Of a DNA stretch of 12,093 nucleotides, positions 5,937 to 12,093 are shown one piece after another. How positions within the stretch are numbered: the first letter of the stretch is position 1; each line of letters begins with the position of its first letter. The notes below the pieces were generated by a model that was not told the DNA's origin, ran no database searches, and worked only from the letters and a program-made list of their open reading frames with translations. The DNA is from Rhodospirillaceae bacterium UBA6219. Lineage in GTDB: Bacteria > Pseudomonadota > Alphaproteobacteria > Rhodospirillales > Magnetospirillaceae. Location: positions 190 to 12,282 of the forward strand of contig DISD01000053.1 of NCBI GenBank assembly GCA_002435715.1, read 5' to 3'. The translations under genes and the position numbers were made by a program.

Positions 5937-6941
5937 ATGCGCGCCGTCGCCTATCGCCGTTCCCTGCCCGTGGACGCCCCCGACTTCCTGGAAGACGTCA
6001 CCCTGGACGACCCCGTGCCCAACGGCCGCGACCTGCTGGTGCGCATCGAAGCGGTGGCGGTCAATCCCGTCGACACCAAGGTGCGCAAGAACGTCGATCC
6101 GGCCGGGACGCCCAAGGTTCTGGGCTATGACGCCGCTGGCATCGTCGTCGCCACCGGCCCCGAAGCCAGCCTGTTCAAGGTGGGCGACCGCGTCTTCTAT
6201 GCCGGCGCCATCGATCGGCCGGGCACCAACAGCGAATTGCATGTGGTGGACGAACGCATCGTCGGCCCCATGCCGGCCAGCCTGGATTTCGCCGCCGCCG
6301 CCGCCATGCCACTGACCTTCATCACCGCTTGGGAATTGCTGTTCGACCGCCTGGGCGTGGGCGGGGCCGAAGACAAGCGCACCATTTTGGTGATCGGCGG
6401 GGCCGGGGGCGTCGGCTCGGCGGCGATCCAACTGGCCAAGAGCTTGACCGGCACCACGGTGGTGGCCACCGCGTCGCGGCCGGAAAGCGCCCAATGGTGC
6501 CGTGACCTGGGCGCCGATCACGTCATCGACCATTGCGGGGATTTGGCGGCCCAGTGGAAGGAACTAAACCTGGGCGGCGCCCAGGTGATCCTGGCGCTGA
6601 CCCAGACCGATCAGCACATGGTCGCCCTGGCCGACATCATCGCCCCCCAGGGAAGACTGGGCCTGATCGACGACCCCAAGGGTTTCGACATCGCGTTGTT
6701 CAAGCGCAAGGCCATTTCCATCCATTGGGAATTCATGTTCACCCGGCCGCTGTTCCAAACCACGGACATGGACGAACAACACAAGCTGTTGAAGAAAGTG
6801 GCGGAACTGGTGGACCAGGGACGGGTGAAAAGCACCCAAACCCAAATCCTGGGCAAGATCGACGCCGCCACCTTGCGCCATGCCCACACCCAGATCGAAA
6901 GCGGGCGGACCATCGGCAAGCTGGTGCTGGCCGGATTCTGA
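5937..6941 (+). CDS. Zinc-free quinone oxidoreductase-type medium-chain dehydrogenase
   Basis: A 334-residue MDR-superfamily protein close in length and sequence to the 'zinc-binding alcohol dehydrogenase family' group related to quinone reductase. The N-terminal GroES-like part contains LLVRIEAVAVNPVDTKVR (33-50), where the catalytic zinc cysteine of true alcohol dehydrogenases is absent, and VLGYDAAGIVVATG (61-74). The Rossmann fold starts with TILVIGGAGGVGSAAIQLAK (149-168), whose AGGVG loop binds NADPH in this family. LGADHVID (191-198) and the closing GRTIGKLVLAGF are also typical. It probably reduces quinones or reactive carbonyls in the cytoplasm. The ATG at 5937 has GGAG eight bases upstream. 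The frame is open far upstream but that part overlaps the HxlR gene and is not coding. It diverges from the HxlR regulator, its probable repressor, and ends at a hairpin. Confidence 0.92.
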   Translation: MRAVAYRRSLPVDAPDFLEDVTLDDPVPNGRDLLVRIEAVAVNPVDTKVRKNVDPAGTPKVLGYDAAGIVVATGPEASLFKVGDRVFYAGAIDRPGTNSELHVVDERIVGPMPASLDFAAAAAMPLTFITAWELLFDRLGVGGAEDKRTILVIGGAGGVGSAAIQLAKSLTGTTVVATASRPESAQWCRDLGADHVIDHCGDLAAQWKELNLGGAQVILALTQTDQHMVALADIIAPQGRLGLIDDPKGFDIALFKRKAISIHWEFMFTRPLFQTTDMDEQHKLLKKVAELVDQGRVKSTQTQILGKIDAATLRHAHTQIESGRTIGKLVLAGF

Positions 6942-6949
6942 CGTCTGAC

Positions 6950-6980
6950 GGAAGGGCGGGTGCCATCCGCCCTTCCAAAT
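6950..6980 (+). terminator. Hairpin terminator after the dehydrogenase gene
   Basis: A perfect 10-bp GC-rich stem (6950-6959 with 6967-6976) and a seven-base loop begin eight bases after the stop codon. The tail (AAATTG) is poor in T, so termination may be partial and some transcripts may continue into lepA. Confidence 0.55.
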
Positions 6981-7033
6981 TGTCGCGTAAGGCCCTATGT
7001 TCCCTCGATTCATTTGGCCTTGATAAGACGTCC

Positions 7034-8836
7034 ATGACCAAGCTCTCGCATATCCGCAACTTCGCCATCATCGCCCATATCGACCACGGCAAGTCGACCC
7101 TTGCCGACCGTCTGATCCAACAATGCGGCGCCATCGAATTGCGCGAAATGAAGGATCAGATCCTTGATTCCATGGATATCGAGCGCGAGCGCGGCATCAC
7201 CATCAAGGCGCAGACCGTGCGCCTGGCCTATAAGGCCAAGGATGGTGAAACCTATCAGTTGAACCTGATGGACACCCCCGGCCACGTCGACTTCGCCTAC
7301 GAAGTCAGCCGCTCGCTGGCTGCCTGCGAAGGCTCGATCCTGGTGGTTGACGCGTCCCAGGGCGTGGAAGCCCAAACGCTCGCCAACGTCTATCAGGCCC
7401 TGGATGCCGGCCACGAGATCGTCCCGGTCTTGAACAAGATCGACTTGCCGGCCGCCGAGCCGGAACGCGTCAAGCAGCAGATCGAGGACGTCATCGGCCT
7501 GGACGCCTCGGACGCGGTGATGATTTCCGCCAAGTCGGGTATCGGCATCGAAGACGTCCTGGAGGCCCTGGTCACCCGCCTGCCCTGCCCGGAAGGCGAC
7601 GACAAGGCCGAGTTGCAGGCCCTGCTGGTGGATTCCTGGTACGACGCCTATTTGGGCGTCATCATCCTGGTCCGCGTGAAGAACGGCGTGCTGAAGCGCG
7701 GCCAAAAGATCCGCATGATGGCCAGCGGCGCCGCCTATGAAGTGGACGGGGTGGGTTACTTCACCCCCAAGATGGTCAAGGTCGACGCGCTTTATCCCGG
7801 CGAGATGGGCTTCATCACCGCCGGCATCAAGGCGGTGGCCGACACCAATGTCGGCGACACCATCACCGACGACAAGAAGCCCGCCCCCGTCGCCCTGGCC
7901 GGCTTCAAGCCGTCCATCCCGGTGGTGTGGTGCGGCCTGTTCCCCATCGACGCCGCCGATTACGAAGATTTGCGCGACAGCCTGGCCAAGCTGCGGCTGA
8001 ACGACGCCAGCTTCCAATACGAGCCGGAAACCTCGGCCGCTTTGGGCTTCGGCTTCCGCTGCGGCTTTTTGGGTCTGCTGCACCTGGAAATCATCCAGGA
8101 GCGTCTGGAACGTGAATTCAACCTGGACTTGATCACCACCGCCCCGTCGGTGGTCTATAAAATCCACCTGACCAATGGCGAGTGCATGGACCTGCACAAT
8201 CCGGCCGACATGCCGGACCAGTCCATCATCGACCATATCGAGGAACCGTGGATCAAGGCCACCATCATGGTGCCGGACGAATATCTGGGCTCGATCCTGC
8301 AATTGTGCACCGAACGGCGCGGCCAGCAGATCGACCTGACCTATGCCGGCAACCGGGCCATGGCGGTCTACAAGCTGCCCTTGAACGAAGTGGTGTTCGA
8401 TTTCTACGACCGGCTGAAATCCATTTCGCGCGGCTATGCCAGCTTTGATTACGAAATGGATTCCTATGCCGAAAGCGATCTGGTCAAGGTGTCCATCCTG
8501 GTCAACGCCGAACCCGTCGACGCCCTGGCCTTTATCGTTCACCGTGCCAATGCCGAAAGCCGCGGCCGCGGCATCTGCCAGCGCCTGAAGGATTTGATCC
8601 CGCGCCAGATGTTCCAGATCGCCATCCAGGCCGCCATCGGCGGCCGTATCGTGGCGCGTGAAAGCATCAGCGCGTTGCGCAAGGACGTGCTGGCCAAGTG
8701 CTATGGCGGTGACGTCAGCCGCAAGCGCAAGCTGCTGGAAAAGCAGAAGGAAGGCAAAAAGCGCATGCGCCAGTTCGGCAAGGTCGAAATCCCACAAAGC
8801 GCCTTTTTGGCCGCACTCAAGATGGGCGACAGCTAA
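7034..8836 (+). CDS. lepA: Elongation factor 4 (LepA), ribosome-associated GTPase
   Basis: A 600-residue translational GTPase, the normal length for EF4. G motifs are intact: AHIDHGKST (14-22), RGITIKAQT (53-61), DTPGHVDF (80-87), NKID (134-137) and an SAKSGIGIEDVL block. The C-terminal half carries LepA-specific sequences, such as GFGFRCGFLGLLHLEIIQER and the closing basic region GGDVSRKRKLLEKQKEGKKRMR that binds RNA in this family. EF4 acts on the ribosome during initiation and stalled elongation and is widely conserved but usually dispensable under standard conditions. The ATG at 7034 was chosen because it opens with the conserved KLSHIRNFAIIAHIDHG block; its ribosome site is weak. The open frame further upstream overlaps the dehydrogenase in another frame and is not coding. 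It stands alone between two hairpins and converges on rpmB. Confidence 0.98.
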   Translation: MTKLSHIRNFAIIAHIDHGKSTLADRLIQQCGAIELREMKDQILDSMDIERERGITIKAQTVRLAYKAKDGETYQLNLMDTPGHVDFAYEVSRSLAACEGSILVVDASQGVEAQTLANVYQALDAGHEIVPVLNKIDLPAAEPERVKQQIEDVIGLDASDAVMISAKSGIGIEDVLEALVTRLPCPEGDDKAELQALLVDSWYDAYLGVIILVRVKNGVLKRGQKIRMMASGAAYEVDGVGYFTPKMVKVDALYPGEMGFITAGIKAVADTNVGDTITDDKKPAPVALAGFKPSIPVVWCGLFPIDAADYEDLRDSLAKLRLNDASFQYEPETSAALGFGFRCGFLGLLHLEIIQERLEREFNLDLITTAPSVVYKIHLTNGECMDLHNPADMPDQSIIDHIEEPWIKATIMVPDEYLGSILQLCTERRGQQIDLTYAGNRAMAVYKLPLNEVVFDFYDRLKSISRGYASFDYEMDSYAESDLVKVSILVNAEPVDALAFIVHRANAESRGRGICQRLKDLIPRQMFQIAIQAAIGGRIVARESISALRKDVLAKCYGGDVSRKRKLLEKQKEGKKRMRQFGKVEIPQSAFLAALKMGDS

Positions 8837-8855
8837 ACCAGCACCAGCCCCATCG

Positions 8856-8891
8856 AAAAGCCCCCGACGCCCAAAGGCGCGGGGGCTTTTT
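8856..8891 (+). terminator. Rho-independent terminator of lepA
   Basis: AAAAGCCCCCG pairs with CGGGGGCTTTT and the inner CGCC with GGCG, leaving one bulged A at 8867 and a CAAA loop. A run of five T at 8887-8891 completes a classic intrinsic terminator 20 bases after the lepA stop. Confidence 0.9.
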
Positions 8892-8911
8892 CATGCACGA
8901 CGCGGACAACG

Positions 8912-8940
8912 AAAAACCCCGGTCCTTGCGGACCGGGGTT
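8912..8940 (-). terminator. Rho-independent terminator of rpmB
   Basis: A perfect 11-bp stem (8915-8925 with 8930-8940) closes a four-base loop. On the minus strand it is followed by a run of five T (8912-8916 on the complement). It sits 23 bases after the rpmB stop and lies back to back with the lepA terminator. Confidence 0.9.
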
Positions 8941-8963
8941 ATCGTAAAGCAGAGCGGCGTCGA

Positions 8964-9263
8964 TTAGACGGCGGCGGTCTTGTTGGCAGCGGCCTTGGCA
9001 ACGCGCTTCTTCAAGCGGCGAGCTTCCAGGGTCAGACGCGAGTCGTTGGTGCCCAGCAGGTACGAGTCCAGGCCGCCATTGTGTTCGATGGTCTTCAGAC
9101 CACGGGTCGAGACACGGAGACGGACCATCTGGCCCAGCGCGTCGGACAGGACCGAGGTTTCCTGCAGGTTGGGCAGGAAGCGGCGACGGGTCTTGTTGTT
9201 CGCGTGGCTGACGTTGTTGCCGGTCAGAACGCCCTTGCCGGTGATGGAGCAACGACGGGCCAT
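8964..9263 (-). CDS. rpmB: 50S ribosomal protein L28
   Basis: A 99-residue basic protein opening with MARRCSITGKGVLTGNNVSHANNKTRRRFLPNLQ, the signature of bacterial L28, a component of the large ribosomal subunit. It is longer than the 78-residue E. coli protein because of a C-terminal extension (LTLEARRLKKRVAKAAANKTAAV region), as is usual in alphaproteobacteria. The only cysteine (C5) does not form a zinc ribbon, so this is the zinc-independent kind. The ATG at 9261-9263 follows an AGAGGA ribosome site and begins exactly at the conserved MARR; the open frame upstream is leader sequence. The gene has its own promoter and terminator and is monocistronic. Confidence 0.97.
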   Translation of the reverse strand: MARRCSITGKGVLTGNNVSHANNKTRRRFLPNLQETSVLSDALGQMVRLRVSTRGLKTIEHNGGLDSYLLGTNDSRLTLEARRLKKRVAKAAANKTAAV

Positions 9264-9351
9264 GGTGACATCCTCTCTTTTGTTCGCTCGGGGCTCCCAA
9301 TCAGGGTGCGCCACAGGTAATCCGGTTCCAGGCATATCCTGGGAAGCCGCG

Positions 9352-9380
9352 TTTTTACGGGGCCGAAGCCCTTTCGTCAA
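9352..9380 (-). promoter_or_regulatory. Sigma-70 promoter of rpmB
   Basis: On the minus strand TTGACG (9375-9380) and TAAAAA (9352-9357) are separated by exactly 17 bases. Transcription would start near 9345, leaving a leader of about 80 bases. The leader contains a small imperfect hairpin, TTCCAGG (9326-9332) against CCTGGGAA (9338-9345). Confidence 0.6.
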
Positions 9381-9424
9381 GGGATTTCCGACTCTATTTC
9401 AAGCCCTTCGACGACGACGTTGAA

Positions 9425-9997
9425 TCAGCCGAACAACTTGTCGATGTCGTCTTGATTGAACATCTTGTCCACATCGGCCTGAGCAACGCCCTGGCCGGGC
9501 AATTGCGGGCCGTTCAGCAGCTTCTTGTCGGGGTCGGTCTCTTCCTTCATCTCGAACACCACCTTGGTCAACTCGTCGCGACCCCAGGTGACGATGATGG
9601 AATTAATGCGTTCTTCCACGAATTTCATGGAATTGACCACTTTGGTCACCCGCTGGCCGGTGATGTCTTGGAACGAACAGGCTTCGAACACCATGTTCAC
9701 CTTATCGGTGACCTCGTTGAAGATGGTCTGCAGCTTTTCGTCTTCGGTCAGGGCGCGGGCGTCGTTCATCAGGTTGTCGACGCCTTCGACGCTTTCCATG
9801 ATGGTGTTGGTGGCACCTTCGGTGGCGTGGACGATTTCGTCCAACTGTTCCGACATCGAGCCGAAATGATCCGGCGCCCCCGGCGGATTCAGCGCCGCCA
9901 ATTCCTTGCGGATGCGCTGCAAATGACCGAACAGACCGACCATCTCCCTTTTCAGCATCAGCAGGTCTTGGGCGGTAACGGGGGGCGAAGACGGCAT
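9425..9997 (-). CDS. cheZ: Chemotaxis protein phosphatase CheZ
   Basis: A 190-residue, mostly helical protein. Its central block EACSFQDITGQRVTKVV (105-121) is the CheZ active-site signature; D111 and Q115 correspond to E. coli D143 and Q147, and the glutamine directs water onto the CheY phosphoryl group. In the family CheZ is a dimeric long-helix hairpin that dephosphorylates CheY-P and ends the motor-switching signal. The C-terminal tail, after a proline-rich linker, ends ADVDKMFNQDDIDKLFG (174-190), a likely CheY-binding peptide that resembles the FliM N-terminal EIDALL motif. The ATG at 9995-9997 was preferred because AGGA lies seven bases upstream; an in-frame TTG at 10054 would add 19 residues but has no clear ribosome site. 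No other chemotaxis gene is in the window, and it sits alone between meaB and rpmB. Confidence 0.9.
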   Translation of the reverse strand: MPSSPPVTAQDLLMLKREMVGLFGHLQRIRKELAALNPPGAPDHFGSMSEQLDEIVHATEGATNTIMESVEGVDNLMNDARALTEDEKLQTIFNEVTDKVNMVFEACSFQDITGQRVTKVVNSMKFVEERINSIIVTWGRDELTKVVFEMKEETDPDKKLLNGPQLPGQGVAQADVDKMFNQDDIDKLFG

Positions 9998-10030
9998 CAC
10001 TTGGTCCTGGATTCTGGCAAATGCGTTTGC

Positions 10031-10059
10031 AGCGTATCTTGACTTCGAAAGCAACGCAA
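10031..10059 (-). promoter_or_regulatory. Possible promoter of cheZ
   Basis: On the minus strand TTGCGT (10054-10059) and TACGCT (10031-10036) are spaced by 17 bases in the 94-base gap between meaB and cheZ. Matches to consensus are moderate (four and three of six), so this is only a candidate. Confidence 0.25.
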
Positions 10060-10091
10060 CGCGAGTGCATCTAAGGTATGAGTTGCTGTCC

Positions 10092-11072
10092 TTATTGCCC
10101 GCGAAAGGCTTGAACCAATTGCCGGGCCGCCGCCCCCGGCGCCAATTGCCCGTGGCTGACCCGGGTTTCCAGCGACGGCAGCAAAGCGGCGACGCGGCTG
10201 TCGTCCTTCAGGCTTTGCAGCAGGGTTTCGGCGATTTCGTTCCACATCCAGGCATGGGCCTGTTCGGCCCGCCTTTCGGTGAAACGGCCGATTCCTTCCA
10301 TGGTTTGCTTGAACCTGCCGATGGTTTCCCACACATCGCCAACCCCCGAGCGTTCCAGGGACGACACCGTCAGTACCGGAACGTTCCAGGCGGTATTGGC
10401 CGGGGTCAGCAGGTGCAGGGCGTTGGTGTAGTCCCGCGCCGCCCGTTTCGCTGCCACCGCCAGGTCGCCGTCGGCCTTGTTGACCACCACGGCGTCGGCC
10501 AGTTCGACGATGCCCTTCTTGATGCCCTGCAATTCGTCGCCACCGCCGGGGACCAGCAGCAGCAGGAACATGTCCACCATGTCGGCGACGGCGGTTTCGC
10601 TTTGCCCGACACCGACGGTTTCCACCACCACCACGTCGAAGCCGGCGGCTTCGCAGACCAGCATGGCCTCGCGGGTACGTCGCGCCACGCCGCCCAGGGT
10701 GCACCCCGAGGGGCTGGGACGGATGAAGGCGCGGATGTCACGCGACAAATCTTCCATGCGGGTCTTGTCGCCCAGGATCGAGCCGCCCGACCGTGGGCTG
10801 GACGGGTCCACCGCCAGCACCGCCAGCTTGTGGCCCTTCTCCACCACATGCAGGCCGAAGGATTCGATGAAGGTGGACTTGCCGGCACCCGGCACCCCGG
10901 TGATGCCGACGCGCACCGAACGGCCCGCATGGGGCAGCAGGCGGTGCAACAGTTCCTCGGCCGCTTCGCGGTGGTCGGCGCGGGTGGATTCGATCAGGGT
11001 GATGGCGCGGGCCAGGGCACGGCGTTCGCCAGCCAGCACGCCCTGGGACAAGGCGATGGGATCAACGGACAA
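10092..11072 (-). CDS. meaB: MeaB-type G3E GTPase, methylmalonyl-CoA mutase chaperone
   Basis: About 326 residues matching MeaB/ArgK GTPases. In the family these bind methylmalonyl-CoA mutase, gate delivery of adenosylcobalamin and protect the enzyme from inactivation. Visible motifs, numbered from the TTG start: Walker A GVPGAGKST (59-67), LAVDPSSPRSGGSILGDKTRM (87 onward), VVVETVGVGQSE (148-159) and NKAD (198-201). The start is uncertain. A TTG at 11070-11072 has AGGA eight bases upstream, overlapping the TAG stop of the preceding gene, which suggests translational coupling. A GTG at 11109-11111 would give 339 residues but overlaps the preceding gene by 29 bases and lacks a ribosome site. 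The mutase genes are not adjacent. It ends 94 bases before cheZ. Confidence 0.93.
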   Translation of the reverse strand: MSVDPIALSQGVLAGERRALARAITLIESTRADHREAAEELLHRLLPHAGRSVRVGITGVPGAGKSTFIESFGLHVVEKGHKLAVLAVDPSSPRSGGSILGDKTRMEDLSRDIRAFIRPSPSGCTLGGVARRTREAMLVCEAAGFDVVVVETVGVGQSETAVADMVDMFLLLLVPGGGDELQGIKKGIVELADAVVVNKADGDLAVAAKRAARDYTNALHLLTPANTAWNVPVLTVSSLERSGVGDVWETIGRFKQTMEGIGRFTERRAEQAHAWMWNEIAETLLQSLKDDSRVAALLPSLETRVSHGQLAPGAAARQLVQAFRGQ

Positions 11073-11082
11073 TGGGGATTTC

Positions 11083-11415
11083 CTATTTCTTCTTGTCGTT
11101 CGGATCGTCACCTTCGCGCATCAGCGCGGTGATGGCCATGGCCACCAGCTTGGCGCGGCTTTCGTCGTCCAGGTCTTCCAGGATCTGGCGCTTGGCGCGT
11201 TGCACCCGAAGCGCGTTCTGGATCAACGCCTGACGTTCAGGGGTGACGAAATCCTGAACCTGGGACTGCATGCGGGCGATGTCTTGTTCACGGGTGGACG
11301 GCGCCGGGCCGGGACGCGCCACCTTGGCCGCCGCCTTGGGCGCCATCTGCTGGGCCCGGCGCTCGATGGCCGCCTGGGCGTCTTTTTCGAACTTGTTCTT
11401 GAAGAATCCGAACAT
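11083..11415 (-). CDS. Hypothetical 110-residue charged protein preceding meaB
   Basis: I do not recognise this family. The protein is soluble-looking, with an amphipathic N-terminus (MFGFFKNKFEKDAQAAIERR), an Ala/Pro-rich linker (about 25-40) and a predicted helical C-terminal half (about 42-100) rich in Arg, Gln and Leu, ending GDDPNDKKK. There are no cysteines and no membrane segment. The ATG at 11413-11415 has a strong AGGAAGG ribosome site, and codon use resembles the neighbours, so translation is likely. Its stop codon forms part of the ribosome site of meaB, implying co-expression. A role linked to MeaB is a guess from position only. Confidence 0.75.
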   Translation of the reverse strand: MFGFFKNKFEKDAQAAIERRAQQMAPKAAAKVARPGPAPSTREQDIARMQSQVQDFVTPERQALIQNALRVQRAKRQILEDLDDESRAKLVAMAITALMREGDDPNDKKK

Positions 11416-11455
11416 GGCCTTCCTCGACGTCAGAAGACCAGTCTAGCACGGCTTG

Positions 11456-11602
11456 TTAGCGAAAGGGACTATCTGGAAACATCCGCCACACCACATAGGC
11501 CGAGCCGAACAGCACGACCAACAGGGCCAGGGTCTTCCACCCCAGATAATAGAGCAGTTCGCCCGAAAACAGCCATTTGAAGAAATCTGTTAACCAATCC
11601 AT
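11456..11602 (-). CDS. Small single-span membrane protein, 48 residues
   Basis: The frame from ATG 11600-11602 to TAA 11456-11458 encodes a 48-residue protein. Its N-terminal amphipathic part (MDWLTDFFKWLFSGELL) leads into a hydrophobic helix (about 18-38, YLGWKTLALLVVLFGSAYVVW) and a short basic end. I know no family for it. A longer frame with a non-ATG start at 11653 would run through the groL terminator and is unlikely. There is no spaced ribosome site; GGGAT abuts the ATG directly. TATTAT on the minus strand (11609-11614) is well placed as a -10 element for a transcript beginning at the ATG itself, so the message may be leaderless. It ends 40 bases before the next gene on the same strand. 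Whether it is translated needs experimental data. Confidence 0.55.
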   Translation of the reverse strand: MDWLTDFFKWLFSGELLYYLGWKTLALLVVLFGSAYVVWRMFPDSPFR

Positions 11603-11615
11603 ATCCCGATAATAG

Positions 11616-11646
11616 AAAAACCCCCTTCCCAAGGGAAGGGGGTTTT
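11616..11646 (-). terminator. Rho-independent terminator of groL
   Basis: AAAACCCCCTTCCC (11617-11630) pairs perfectly with GGGAAGGGGGTTTT (11633-11646), with a minimal AA loop, so the top pairs probably open. On the minus strand it ends in five T. It lies about 28 bases after the groL stop and 14 bases before the small membrane protein start. Confidence 0.88.
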
Positions 11647-11673
11647 CCGACACATGTGCCTGGGGGCTTGGAC

Positions 11674-12093
11674 TTAGAAGTCCATGCCACCCATGCCGCC
11701 CATGTCACCGCCCGGCATGGCCGGACCAGCGTCCTTCTTGGGCTTTTCGGCGATCATGGCTTCGGTGGTGATCAGCAGACCGGCCACCGAGGCGGCGTCC
11801 TGCAGGGCAGTGCGCACCACCTTGACCGGATCGATGATGCCGGCCTTGATCATGTCGGTGTAGGTGCCGGTCTGGGCATCGAAACCGAACACGGTGTCGG
11901 TGGATTCCAGCAGCTTGCCGGCAACCACGGCGCCATCGTGACCGGCGTTTTCAGCGATCTGACGGGCCGGAGCCTGCAGGGCGCGACGAACGATCTCGAC
12001 GCCGACCTTCTGGTCGTTGTTGGCGACGGTGATGCCTTCGAGGACACGCACCGAGTACAGCAGAGCGGTACCGCCGCCGGGGACGATGCCTTC
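11674..12093 (-). CDS. groL: Chaperonin GroEL (60 kDa), C-terminal end, 5' part outside the window
   Basis: The last 139 codons plus stop of GroEL run unbroken from the right edge. The segment starts EGIVPGGGTALLYSV, contains GYDAQTG-like FGFDAQTGTYTDMIKAGIIDP, VVRTALQDAASVAGLLITTEA and VAEKP-like IAEKPKK, and closes with the glycine/methionine-rich tail GGDMGGMGGMDF. GroEL forms double seven-membered rings that fold proteins in an ATP-dependent cycle with GroES; this part covers the end of the intermediate and equatorial domains and the flexible tail that projects into the cavity. groS would be expected upstream, beyond the window. A strong hairpin terminator follows. Confidence 0.97.
   Translation of the reverse strand, partial: EGIVPGGGTALLYSVRVLEGITVANNDQKVGVEIVRRALQAPARQIAENAGHDGAVVAGKLLESTDTVFGFDAQTGTYTDMIKAGIIDPVKVVRTALQDAASVAGLLITTEAMIAEKPKKDAGPAMPGGDMGGMGGMDF

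Noticed and set aside
6973..7001. Possible promoter for lepA (TTCCAA, 17 bases, TATGTT)
   Set aside because: The -35 matches only three of six positions and overlaps the hairpin of the preceding gene. The support is too weak to list.
6533..7033. Open frame extending lepA by 167 residues upstream
   Set aside because: It overlaps the dehydrogenase in another frame and the terminator. LepA proteins begin at the KLSHIRNF block and are about 600 residues long.
7010..8797. A 595-residue open frame on the minus strand
   Set aside because: It lies entirely antisense to lepA, whose identity is certain. The composition (Gly, Asp, Val, His, Gln) is typical of a shadow frame.
10017..10030. Short near-palindrome GCAAATGCGTTTGC upstream of cheZ, similar in its outer bases to the Fur-like operator
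   Set aside because: Only five bases per arm pair and the centre does not fit a Fur box. The resemblance is probably chance.
1..12093. Search for mobile elements, CRISPR arrays, tRNA or rRNA genes and toxin-antitoxin pairs
   Set aside because: No transposase, integrase, regularly spaced repeat, tRNA-like cloverleaf or known toxin-antitoxin gene was seen. Composition is even along the window, with no sign of an inserted island.

Overview
The window looks like ordinary chromosome from a GC-rich alphaproteobacterium, most likely Rhodospirillales and possibly Magnetospirillum-like. The lineage clues are a homologue of the F1-ATPase zeta subunit (a family typical of alphaproteobacteria), the long form of ribosomal protein L28, a CheZ phosphatase and the general character of the proteins. 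The genus is an inference; no 16S rRNA or other definitive marker is present. I see no insertion sequence, phage gene, CRISPR array, rRNA or tRNA. No gene-free stretch exceeds about 160 bases.

Layout, left to right. (1) The 3' end of katG (catalase-peroxidase, + strand) ends at a hairpin terminator shared with the gene facing it. (2) A minus-strand run reads, in transcription order, a CheY-like response regulator with an uncharacterised N-terminal domain, a membrane-bound Cache-HAMP-PAS-GGDEF diguanylate cyclase, and a polytopic membrane protein: a likely signalling unit. (3) A minus-strand regulator appears to join a Fur-like winged helix to an ArsR-type winged helix. Its promoter carries a Fur-box-like palindrome, and it diverges from a small class I methyltransferase that has a sigma-54-like promoter. 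(4) An HxlR-type regulator is transcribed with a divergent, N-terminally shortened relative of the ATPase inhibitor zeta subunit, and diverges from a zinc-free quinone-oxidoreductase-type dehydrogenase across a clear dyad operator. (5) lepA (EF4) and rpmB (L28) converge on two back-to-back terminators. (6) A minus-strand stretch carries, in transcription order, the groL 3' end with its terminator, a 48-residue membrane protein, a short conserved-looking hypothetical gene, meaB and cheZ; rpmB follows behind its own promoter.

Most of the window is housekeeping or standard regulation. The parts most worth a second look are the Fur/ArsR fusion with its operator, the zeta-like protein lacking the usual inhibitory N-terminus and tied to a redox-type regulator, the possible leaderless small membrane protein behind groL, and the FliM-like tail of CheZ. 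I found no clear evidence for a wholly new multi-gene system.
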